This document shows, in pieces, positions 1-5,720 of a stretch of DNA of 12,152 nt. The notes under the pieces are model-generated. The model made no database searches and was not told the origin of the DNA. It saw only the letters and a list, made by a program, of their open reading frames with translations. The position numbers were made by a program, and so were the translations under genes. The first letter of the stretch is position 1. Each line of letters starts with the position of its first letter. Source of the stretch: Rhodospirillaceae bacterium (GTDB lineage: Bacteria > Pseudomonadota > Alphaproteobacteria > MPNO01 > UBA2964); contig PBOV01000042.1 in assembly GCA_002724505.1 (NCBI GenBank), positions 2,167 through 14,318 on the forward strand, read 5' to 3'.

Positions 1-1
1 A

Positions 2-865
2 GGCCTATTTTTTCTCGTTGCCGGGATATTCTCGTATGGCTTGCTTTGGCCGGTTATGCATTTGGGGGTTGAGTACCTTCCCCCTCTTTGGTTCGGGACC
101 GTGCGGGTTTTAATTGGAGCGTTGATTTTAATGGTCGTACTTGCTCTCAGGGGCGAGTTAAAGTTGCCTACTAAAGTTGACGTCCCAGTCATACTTAGTG
201 TTGGTATTTGTATGATGGGGCTTTACGTGTCCCTGGTCCACACCGCTATGGCATTCATCCCCGCCGGGCGCGGCGCTCTACTGGGCTACTCAACACCACT
301 TTGGGTAACGCCCGCCGCGGTGTTATTTTTTGGGGAGAAGATGACAGTCTGGCGGGCAGTCGGCGTCGTTCTCGGCCTAAGCGGTCTCGCCCTTCTTTTT
401 AATCCAGCGGAGTTGGATTGGTCTGACAAGGACGCGTTGATTGGCAACGGGCTCTGTATCCTTGCAGCGATATCTTGGTCCGTAGCAATTTTGCAAATGC
501 GTAACCACAAATGGAATCTCACCCCCTTACAACTTGGCCCCTGGCAACTCTTGTTGGCTACGGTTGTTACCTTGCCATTTTCCGTCTGGGTCGCAGAGCC
601 GAGGGTACTTGACTGGTCTACTGAATTTGTTCTTTTGATCCTGTATGGCGGTGTGATTGGGACAGCAATCGCAATGTGGTGTGTCGCATCTTCGATCCGG
701 TATCTTGGAGCGGTTACGACATCTGTTGGTCTTTTGGGCGGGCCAATGGTTGCCATTGCAACAAGTGTCATGTTTTTAGGCGAAATTATGTCTTTGACAC
801 TCGGAGCCGGTCTTTTGCTGACCCTTACTGGGATTGCTCTCATAACGTTGAAAGGGAAGCAGTAG
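2..865 (+). CDS. EamA/DMT-family permease, 5'-truncated by window edge
   Basis: This is an integral inner-membrane protein of the drug/metabolite transporter superfamily, which usually has ten transmembrane helices in two EamA repeats. The frame is open from base 2 to the TAG at 863-865 (287 codons visible), so the true start lies upstream. The TTG at 41 is internal and encodes an ordinary Leu. Long hydrophobic segments separated by short charged loops continue to the end. The first repeat holds RVLIGALILMVVLAL and the GYSTPLW...FFGEKMTVWRAVGVVLGLSGL signature, where a conserved Glu precedes a helix. The second repeat repeats this pattern near the C-terminus (MFLGEIMSLTLGAGLLLTLTGI). The family exports amino acids, metabolites or drugs, and the substrate cannot be assigned here. 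The gene is followed by 127-130 AT-rich non-coding bases without a convincing GC-rich terminator hairpin. The family call is firm and the function is open. Confidence 0.9.
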   Translation, partial: GLFFLVAGIFSYGLLWPVMHLGVEYLPPLWFGTVRVLIGALILMVVLALRGELKLPTKVDVPVILSVGICMMGLYVSLVHTAMAFIPAGRGALLGYSTPLWVTPAAVLFFGEKMTVWRAVGVVLGLSGLALLFNPAELDWSDKDALIGNGLCILAAISWSVAILQMRNHKWNLTPLQLGPWQLLLATVVTLPFSVWVAEPRVLDWSTEFVLLILYGGVIGTAIAMWCVASSIRYLGAVTTSVGLLGGPMVAIATSVMFLGEIMSLTLGAGLLLTLTGIALITLKGKQ

Positions 866-995
866 GAACCGCGTTCGAGTGGTCCCGCTCTGTACTATAA
901 AAATCTTATCGTAAAAATTTTTTAGTCCAAATCAACCTTATGCAGACTAGGCAACCAAATTTTGGTATCGCAATCATGTAGCTATTAAAGCTTTG

Positions 996-1316
996 ATGCT
1001 CGTTATGGATATTGCGGTAAACGGAAGATGCACACTACTTTCAGAGTATATGAAATTAGAAAAAGGTATTGCCCCTACAAAAAGAAAAGTTATTGCTCAT
1101 GCGGAAGCCAAGGGTTATCTCCTGATAGAGATGATTGATAAAAAACGTAAGATGATTAGGCGAAGCACCTTAATGATGAGTGGGTATGAAAAAATTGGTA
1201 TCGGACAAATTAGAGCAATAAGAGAGGCTATGGGTCACAATTTTGACGGTGAAGAGCCGGTTAATAGCTATGACAGATATAAAGAAATGTTCAATAGATT
1301 ACCTTCTGAAGGCTGA
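996..1316 (+). CDS. Small AT-rich ORF, possible winged-helix DNA-binding protein
   Basis: This is a frame of about 106 codons. I placed the start at ATG 996; TTG 993 and ATG 1005 are alternatives, and none has a good Shine-Dalgarno sequence. No firm family recognition is possible. The first two thirds resemble a winged helix: a short helix around LLSEYMKLEKG, a putative recognition helix around APTKRKVIAHAEAKGYL, and a basic wing with DKKRKMIRRST, the layout of a MarR-type DNA-binding half. The region after residue 60 is probably helical. At 106 residues it is shorter than a full MarR protein (usually about 140-150) and lacks the N-terminal dimerisation helix. It is visibly richer in A and T and in Lys/Ile/Met codons than its neighbours, which may mean transfer or weak constraint. 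It stands alone between the permease and the CMD gene. It is probably a real gene, but the regulator role is a guess. Confidence 0.5.
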   Translation: MLVMDIAVNGRCTLLSEYMKLEKGIAPTKRKVIAHAEAKGYLLIEMIDKKRKMIRRSTLMMSGYEKIGIGQIRAIREAMGHNFDGEEPVNSYDRYKEMFNRLPSEG

Positions 1317-1441
1317 GATCCCTTAGTATATAAATCCCTTTTAAGGTTAGGACCAAAAAACGTTAATACTCAAAGGGCTTGCATTCTGGATTTCTCTCTA
1401 GCTGAATAGAGGTAATCAAATTTCTAGCCGTGAGGTCTCCA

Positions 1442-1960
1442 ATGCCCTTTTTTCCATCGCTGCCCGAAGATGCCGGTGTTCGCAAATTGTGGGAGGTGTT
1501 TAATCCAGAAGCTCACAAAGGCCTCCAATTGTTTTCGCGAGCCTTTATGCGGCGTGAAGGGCAGCTGACCGCAGCGGATAAAGAAATGATCGCTGCCTAT
1601 GTGTCGCAGCTGAATGATTCAGAATATTGTTTTGCAGGGCATTCTCGGGTGGCTGTGAATCTCGGGACCGACCCAGCCGTATTCGAACCATTAGCTGAAA
1701 GTGTCGACGGCGCCCCGGTTCGTGAGGAACTAAAGCCCCTTCTTAAATTTGTTAGAATCCTTACTTTAACACCCTCTCGTATTACTAAACGGGATGCTGA
1801 TGCTGTCCTATCTGCAGGGTGGGACGAGCAATCATTCCATGAGGCAATTATCGTCTGCGCGAGATTTTCGATGATGAACCGCATTACTCTTGGCCACGGG
1901 CTTGTCGTCGATGAGGAGCGCCGTGCAGGAGATGCCCTTAATATGAATTATGGGGCGTGA
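1442..1960 (+). CDS. Carboxymuconolactone decarboxylase / AhpD-like (peroxidase-related) protein
   Basis: This is a 172-residue cytoplasmic, all-helical protein of the CMD/AhpD superfamily, whose members act as disulfide-linked peroxidase partners or as decarboxylases. The motif at residues 57-67 (LNDSEYCFAGH) matches the AhpD active-site segment CxxCxxxH: Cys63 and His67 are present, but the first Cys is Ser60. Helices on both sides (LTAADKEMIAAYVSQL; SFHEAIIVCARFSMMNRI) fit the family. I chose ATG 1442 over GTG 1430 because GAGGT at 1432-1436 lies 5 nt before it, whereas GTG 1430 has its nearest purine run about 16 nt away; homologues commonly begin MPFxPSLPED. The stop overlaps the first possible ATG of the downstream SDR, so the two are surely co-transcribed. 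With one active-site Cys it cannot run the classical AhpD two-Cys cycle. The family is confident and the reaction unknown. Confidence 0.88.
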   Translation: MPFFPSLPEDAGVRKLWEVFNPEAHKGLQLFSRAFMRREGQLTAADKEMIAAYVSQLNDSEYCFAGHSRVAVNLGTDPAVFEPLAESVDGAPVREELKPLLKFVRILTLTPSRITKRDADAVLSAGWDEQSFHEAIIVCARFSMMNRITLGHGLVVDEERRAGDALNMNYGA

Positions 1961-1964
1961 TGAT

Positions 1965-2804
1965 ATGGCAACTTTTCTATTACCGGATATCTCACTAGAA
2001 GAAAAAGTCGTGATCATGACCGGCGGAGATCGCGGCTTAGGGTTTTCAATGGCAAAAGCAATGGCAGAAAAAGGCGCTCGGCTGGTTATCGCGTCGATTG
2101 ATGTGGAAGGGTGTTTAAGAGCATCAGAAGAGCTAAATAAGTTAGTCGGTGCTGGGCGTGTGATTGCAACCGGCACCGATATTCTGGACCTGGAACAATG
2201 TCGGAATGCCGTTAGTCAAGCTCTTGATAAGTTTGGGCGTTGCGATGTTTTGTATAACAATGCGCGACGGCTAATGCGCGGCCCCGGGTTGCCCGCCCAT
2301 GGAAATTCGTTGCCGTTTTTTGAGACCGATCCCGAAATTTACCGACAGACAGTTGAGGTGAATGTAATTGGCACTTTTTTTATGGCACGCGCGGCTGTGG
2401 AGCATTTTCGTCATGTTGGTTCGGGGAAAATTATTAATGTTTCGACGTCAAGACGTAACTTTTCGGGCCCCCGCAACTCACCCTATGGTGTAACCAAAGC
2501 CGCAGTAGAATCCGAAACTCTGATTTGGGCTCGTGACTTGGATGGCACAGGAATAACAGTGAATGCACTGTTGCCGGGTGGATCGGCTGATGCAGACCCC
2601 AATCGCCCTAAAGACCCCAATAAAAAACTTTTGCCCGTTGATATTATGGATCCGCTGGCAGTCTGGCTCGCGTCAGGGCAGTCGGATGCGGCGAATGGGT
2701 GCCGATTTGTAGGGAAACTATGGAATCCGAAACTCGATCCTGATGAGGCGGCTGAGGGTGCTCGTGAGGAACCGGTCTTTATGGAACAGCAAGAACCGGC
2801 GTAA
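1965..2804 (+). CDS. Short-chain dehydrogenase/reductase (SDR)
   Basis: This is an NAD(P)-dependent oxidoreductase with a Rossmann fold, 279 residues from ATG 1965. ATG 1950 is possible and would overlap the CMD stop, but its nearest SD-like run (GGAG) is about 18 nt away, while 1965 has GGGG about 9 nt upstream. Visible motifs: cofactor glycine loop TGGDRGLG at 19-26, NNAR at 98-101 in place of the usual NNAG, structural Asn at VNV 132-134, and catalytic YGVTK with Tyr174 and Lys178. Ser/Thr residues 160-162 sit where the catalytic Ser is expected; Thr161 occupies the common Tyr-minus-13 position, so the catalytic hydroxyl may be Ser160, Thr161 or Ser162. The C-terminal part (residues 205-279) is rich in Asp, Pro and Glu and diverges from common SDRs. 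It is partnered with the CMD-like gene. Its 3' end faces the acyl-CoA dehydrogenase gene across only 14 nt. Substrate unknown. Confidence 0.92.
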   Translation: MATFLLPDISLEEKVVIMTGGDRGLGFSMAKAMAEKGARLVIASIDVEGCLRASEELNKLVGAGRVIATGTDILDLEQCRNAVSQALDKFGRCDVLYNNARRLMRGPGLPAHGNSLPFFETDPEIYRQTVEVNVIGTFFMARAAVEHFRHVGSGKIINVSTSRRNFSGPRNSPYGVTKAAVESETLIWARDLDGTGITVNALLPGGSADADPNRPKDPNKKLLPVDIMDPLAVWLASGQSDAANGCRFVGKLWNPKLDPDEAAEGAREEPVFMEQQEPA

Positions 2805-2818
2805 ATTTGAAAATTGTG

Positions 2819-3979
2819 CTACGGGAGCCCGAGTACCCGTTTAGCGGTGATATTTCTTTGTATCTCACTTGAGCCAGCATAGATTGTTATGCGCCTAACC
2901 TCCCGCCACAAGACGGAGACATCGACCGGTCCCTCATCGGTAACCATTGGCTCGACGTCCGCTGCGTGTTGGCCGGCCGCCTCAAACATTAAATCAGCAA
3001 TACGTTGAATATTTTCCGTGGCAACAATTTTCATGAAAGATGAGCCGGCGCCAATATCCATGCCAGCCTTTGCTTGTTGTATCGCATGGGCAAAAACTGC
3101 TGACTGGGCGAGGACGTCCAGTTCTAGTTTATTAAGGTTATCCTGAAAGACCGGGTCGTTGATCGTTCCGGTTGCCCTTGCAACTCTTTGCAACTTATCC
3201 AGACATTGTAGAGCCAATTGCGGGTTGGCATTCCCAATTCTTTCAGAGGCGAGGAGGGCTTTAGCGACGGACCAACCGTCATTAAGTTCCCCAACGAGAT
3301 TTGAAAATGGTATGCGAACATCATCGAAGAAAACTTCAGAAAATTCTTCGTCATCAGCAATGGTCATAATTGGCCGAATAGAAATTCCAGGGGTTTTTAA
3401 ATCAATGAGGACCATTGAGATGCCTCCCTGCTTTTTAGGCGCATCCGGATTAGTTCTTACCAGGGCATACATCCAGTCAGCAAAATGACCTCCGGTCGTC
3501 CAAATTTTTTGCCCATTTATAACAATCTCCTCGCCATCAACTTCGCCACGCGTTTGCAGGCTAGCGAGGTCGGAGCCCGACCCTGGTTCAGAATATCCCT
3601 GGCACCACATCACTTCCCCCGAAAGCATTTTTGGCAAGTGATAAGCCTTTTGCGCATCCGTTCCGTGACGCATTAGAATTGGTCCGATGTGTCCCAACGC
3701 TTTGCGGGAAAGAATAGGGGCTCCTGCATGGCCTAGTTCTTCCTGCAGAATTAGCTGTTCGGAGATGCTCGCCTCCATACCACCATATTCTTTGGGCCAA
3801 TGGGGCGCTATCCACCCCCTCTCAAATAGTTTGTGATGCCAAGGTTGAATCATTTCGCGAGGCGGACGCGTTGACCAGCCGCGGAGTTCGTCTGGAAGGT
3901 TTTCTGCCATCCAGCTGCGTACTTCCAATCTGAATTTTGCGTCTTGGGCGCTGTCTACTAGAAAGCTCAGAGAAGTCAT
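2819..3979 (-). CDS. Acyl-CoA dehydrogenase, subunit A (FadE-like, lacks the RxQFG FAD motif)
   Basis: This is a 386-residue flavoprotein of the acyl-CoA dehydrogenase family, which introduces an alpha,beta double bond into an acyl-CoA and passes electrons to ETF. The middle beta-domain is intact: CQGYSEPGSGSDL at 126-138 and WTTGGHFADW at 160-169, both contacting FAD and substrate. The catalytic Glu of the MCAD position (IYEGT) is Ala368 in IYAGSSEIQR; Glu246 in LLASERIG aligns with the alternative helix-G base known from isovaleryl-CoA dehydrogenase. The C-terminal domain lacks the RxQFGxPI loop that normally completes the FAD site across the dimer; it has ATGTINDPVF (269-278) instead. This points to a heteromer, with the + strand dehydrogenase at 7918 as the natural partner. 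The ATG lies 6 nt after the DUF35 stop, making it the third gene of the minus operon, and it has no strong SD of its own. Family certain, substrate unknown. Confidence 0.95.
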   Translation of the reverse strand: MTSLSFLVDSAQDAKFRLEVRSWMAENLPDELRGWSTRPPREMIQPWHHKLFERGWIAPHWPKEYGGMEASISEQLILQEELGHAGAPILSRKALGHIGPILMRHGTDAQKAYHLPKMLSGEVMWCQGYSEPGSGSDLASLQTRGEVDGEEIVINGQKIWTTGGHFADWMYALVRTNPDAPKKQGGISMVLIDLKTPGISIRPIMTIADDEEFSEVFFDDVRIPFSNLVGELNDGWSVAKALLASERIGNANPQLALQCLDKLQRVARATGTINDPVFQDNLNKLELDVLAQSAVFAHAIQQAKAGMDIGAGSSFMKIVATENIQRIADLMFEAAGQHAADVEPMVTDEGPVDVSVLWREVRRITIYAGSSEIQRNITAKRVLGLP

Positions 3980-3985
3980 GGGTTT

Positions 3986-4402
3986 TTACCAATCTGGCTC
4001 AAAAGCAAAATATTGAAAATCATCGTTTATTTTATCCCAGCAAAGTTTGACGGGCATGCCAATCTCGACATCGTTAGCCGCGCAATTGTGCAGTAGGCTC
4101 ATCAGTCGGACACCCTCGTCTAGGTCTACGGCTGCGATGAGGTAGGGCTCTTCACCCTCAAAACCGCGGGCGGGAATTACCGTTTCGGTGTAGGAATACA
4201 CGGTACCCCTGCCGGTCACCTCCCGCCATTCGAGGTTGCGTTTCCCGGTGTGCAAACTCAGACCCCGCGGATAGAACTGGTATTTATCAACTTCTGGATC
4301 ATATTGAAGCAAGAACTTATGCTCGTTTACTGCATCCCAGAAGGGTTTCGTTATATTTGTTGGTGTCGGGGCGGGGCGTTCCCGTTTTTTACGTTCTGCC
4401 AT
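3986..4402 (-). CDS. DUF35 OB-fold protein, thiolase partner, with degenerate zinc ribbon
   Basis: This is a 138-residue protein of the DUF35 family (rubredoxin-like ribbon plus OB fold), whose members bind thiolase-fold enzymes as an obligate accessory subunit, for example ChsH2's C-terminal domain with Ltp2. Visible: the N-terminal helix FWDAVNEHKFLLQ, a ribbon region (31-60) ending NLEWREV, then the conserved start of the OB fold GRGTVYSYT (64-72) and PYLIAAVDLDEGVRLMS. The four zinc-ligand Cys of the family are all replaced, at about Asp35, Val38, Ser49 and Thr52, so no zinc should bind there. I set the start at ATG 4402-4400, which shares its A with the last base of the thiolase stop (TAATG), with GAGCGAGGA just before it. 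A longer frame reaches 4477 but lies inside the thiolase gene and adds an unrelated, Cys/Arg-rich stretch. Translational coupling to the thiolase is likely. Confidence 0.92.
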   Translation of the reverse strand: MAERKKRERPAPTPTNITKPFWDAVNEHKFLLQYDPEVDKYQFYPRGLSLHTGKRNLEWREVTGRGTVYSYTETVIPARGFEGEEPYLIAAVDLDEGVRLMSLLHNCAANDVEIGMPVKLCWDKINDDFQYFAFEPDW

Positions 4403-5583
4403 TATCCTCGCTCCAGAATTAGTACGGCGCTTGTGCCCCAGTTGCGGACATATGGGATAACACCGATCCCGGTACACATCGCAGTTGAGGGATTTGGCAC
4501 CTGCCTGCCAGTCGCTTCACCGAAAAGTTGGCGCAAGGCTTCGATGATATTAAGTTGACCGCCTGCTAAGCCTGGCTGACCCGCGGATATCTGGCCTCCA
4601 CCAGTATTCATTGGTAATTTCCCGGTTGGAGAAATATCGGTCGATAGAAGATATTCGGATCCTTCTCCGCGTCCGCAGAAGCCAATCTGTTCGAGTTGGA
4701 GCAATTCAGCGATGAGGAAGTCGTCGTATGGGTGAAACATGTCAATATCGTCGGTCGACATCCCCGCTTTATCAAGTGCTTGCGGCCCAACAATACTAAA
4801 CCCTGTGTCAGTAATATCTGGCTGTTGATCGTGAATATTGAAATTTGTTAGCTCGGAATAGGCAATCGGATGCGCCATTTTTTTGACACCCAATCTCTTT
4901 GCACGATCCGTGCTGGTAATGATTATGGCGTTTGCACCGTCGCACGGCATAACAGAATCAAGTAACCGTAGCGGAGTAGATACCATTCGTGCGTTCAAGT
5001 AATCATCTACCGTCATCGGCTTACGCAAGCCTTCCACCGCATTTTCATTAATTATGGCGCCATCTCGTTGTGCTACAGCTAATTTTCCGAGCGCCTCGAA
5101 CTTCAGATCAAATTGATGCATGTAGCGATGCATAATGAGCCCGAATGCACCGGGTGGCCCTTGAATACCCGTCGGGTTACGAAATTCAGAACGATAGGAT
5201 CGTTGGTCATCTACTCGCCGGGTCGTGGGTGTCGCGGCAGCAATAGACAGAACCATTTCGCAATATCCGGACTGAATTGCCGCTGACGCCCGCGCGACAT
5301 TTCCAGGCATTGAAGCGCCGCCGGTGTCAGTTGTTTGTGTCCACGATGTTTGAAGACCTAGATGATCACCAAGGTAGTTAGACCAAAAATTATTGCCCGC
5401 CTCACTCGAAGGTAAAACTGTCGCCATACCATCGATGTCCTTAGTGCTGAGGCCGGTATATTCCAAAACTTTAGATGTCGCTTCAGCGGCAAAATCGTAT
5501 GTTGTACGACCCGAACGTCGGACATTCTTAATTTCACCGTAGCCGATGATAGCAATATCCTTATTTGTAAGAGAATTAATCAT
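4402..5583 (-). CDS. Thiolase-fold protein (SCP-x / Ltp2-like), lacking thiolase Cys and His
   Basis: This is a 393-residue thiolase-superfamily protein of the lipid-transfer/SCP-x-like group. The N-terminus IAIIGYGE, the MPCDGANAI block (212-220), MFHPYDDF (282-289), the glycine loop NTGGGQISAGQPGLAGG (326-342) and the C-terminal AMCTGIGV (368-375) follow the thiolase order. Aligned with true thiolases, the nucleophilic Cys (CxSG) falls at Gly89 in TDTGGASMPG, and the His of the GHP motif is Gln336 in GQP, while Cys370 is kept. These losses argue against ordinary thiolysis. They suit a retro-aldol enzyme like Ltp2, where a Tyr in the YDxF motif (Tyr286 here) is expected near the active site. 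It is the first gene of the minus operon, overlaps the DUF35 gene by one base, and has a TTGACA promoter upstream. A homologue of unknown chemistry remains possible. The fold call is strong and the aldolase role is inferred. Confidence 0.93.
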   Translation of the reverse strand: MINSLTNKDIAIIGYGEIKNVRRSGRTTYDFAAEATSKVLEYTGLSTKDIDGMATVLPSSEAGNNFWSNYLGDHLGLQTSWTQTTDTGGASMPGNVARASAAIQSGYCEMVLSIAAATPTTRRVDDQRSYRSEFRNPTGIQGPPGAFGLIMHRYMHQFDLKFEALGKLAVAQRDGAIINENAVEGLRKPMTVDDYLNARMVSTPLRLLDSVMPCDGANAIIITSTDRAKRLGVKKMAHPIAYSELTNFNIHDQQPDITDTGFSIVGPQALDKAGMSTDDIDMFHPYDDFLIAELLQLEQIGFCGRGEGSEYLLSTDISPTGKLPMNTGGGQISAGQPGLAGGQLNIIEALRQLFGEATGRQVPNPSTAMCTGIGVIPYVRNWGTSAVLILERG

Positions 5584-5614
5584 TTGCTCGTTTCTATCAG
5601 TTTGTCTACCTGAA

Positions 5615-5645
5615 ATTACACTACGCCGCGGTTAGTTTCTGTCAA
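5615..5645 (-). promoter_or_regulatory. Candidate promoter of the thiolase-DUF35-dehydrogenase operon
   Basis: Read on the minus strand, a perfect -35 box TTGACA (5645-5640) is followed 19 nt later by TGTAAT (5620-5615), five of six matches to a -10 box. The -10 ends 31 nt before the ATG at 5583. The 19-nt spacer is longer than the optimal 17. The -35 box lies within the inverted repeat at 5641-5653, so a protein bound there would block it. Confidence 0.45.
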
Positions 5646-5653
5646 TATCTGAC
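5641..5653. promoter_or_regulatory. Inverted repeat GTCA-N5-TGAC, possible operator
   Basis: GTCA and TGAC are separated by ATATC. The dyad lies between the two divergent operons and overlaps the -35 box of the minus-strand promoter. The 4-bp arms are short, so chance occurrence is possible. The position is the main argument. Confidence 0.35.
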
Positions 5654-5666
5654 TTGCCGTTGCAAA

Positions 5667-5681
5667 CGCAGAAATGCTGCG
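5667..5681. promoter_or_regulatory. Inverted repeat CGCAG-N5-CTGCG, possible operator
   Basis: This is a perfect 5-bp dyad around AAATG, flanked by TTG on the left and CAA on the right with uneven spacing. It is centred about 47 bases before the acyl-CoA synthetase ATG at 5721 and overlaps a weak TTGCAA/AATATT promoter candidate for the + strand (5660-5689). It has the same 5-nt spacer as the neighbouring dyad at 5641-5653, although the half-sites differ. It would suit a TetR- or MarR-type dimer, but no regulator gene is adjacent. Confidence 0.35.
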
Positions 5682-5720
5682 CAAATATTGAAATTTGACT
5701 GTAAGGGGAAAGACGAGACC

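Noticed and set aside
286..843. 185-codon minus-strand open frame
   Set aside because: It is the antisense of the EamA permease; its translation shows no membrane pattern or family motif, while the + strand frame is clearly coding.
866..992. Terminator or promoter after the permease gene
   Set aside because: The run AAAAATTTTTT is AT-only, no GC-rich stem precedes it, and no convincing -35/-10 pair was found.
1337..1346. CCTTTTAAGG as a palindrome or terminator
   Set aside because: The two central base pairs do not match; only 4-bp arms with a 2-nt loop remain and no U-tract follows.
2819..3979. Inactive pseudo-dehydrogenase because the IYEGT Glu is Ala
   Set aside because: The frame is intact and Glu246 stands at the known alternative base position, so loss of activity cannot be concluded.
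4403..4477. Longer N-terminus for the DUF35 protein, starting at 4477
   Set aside because: The added 25 residues lie inside the thiolase gene's conserved C-terminal motif region, resemble nothing in the family, and the 4402 start has an SD-like run and the typical overlap.
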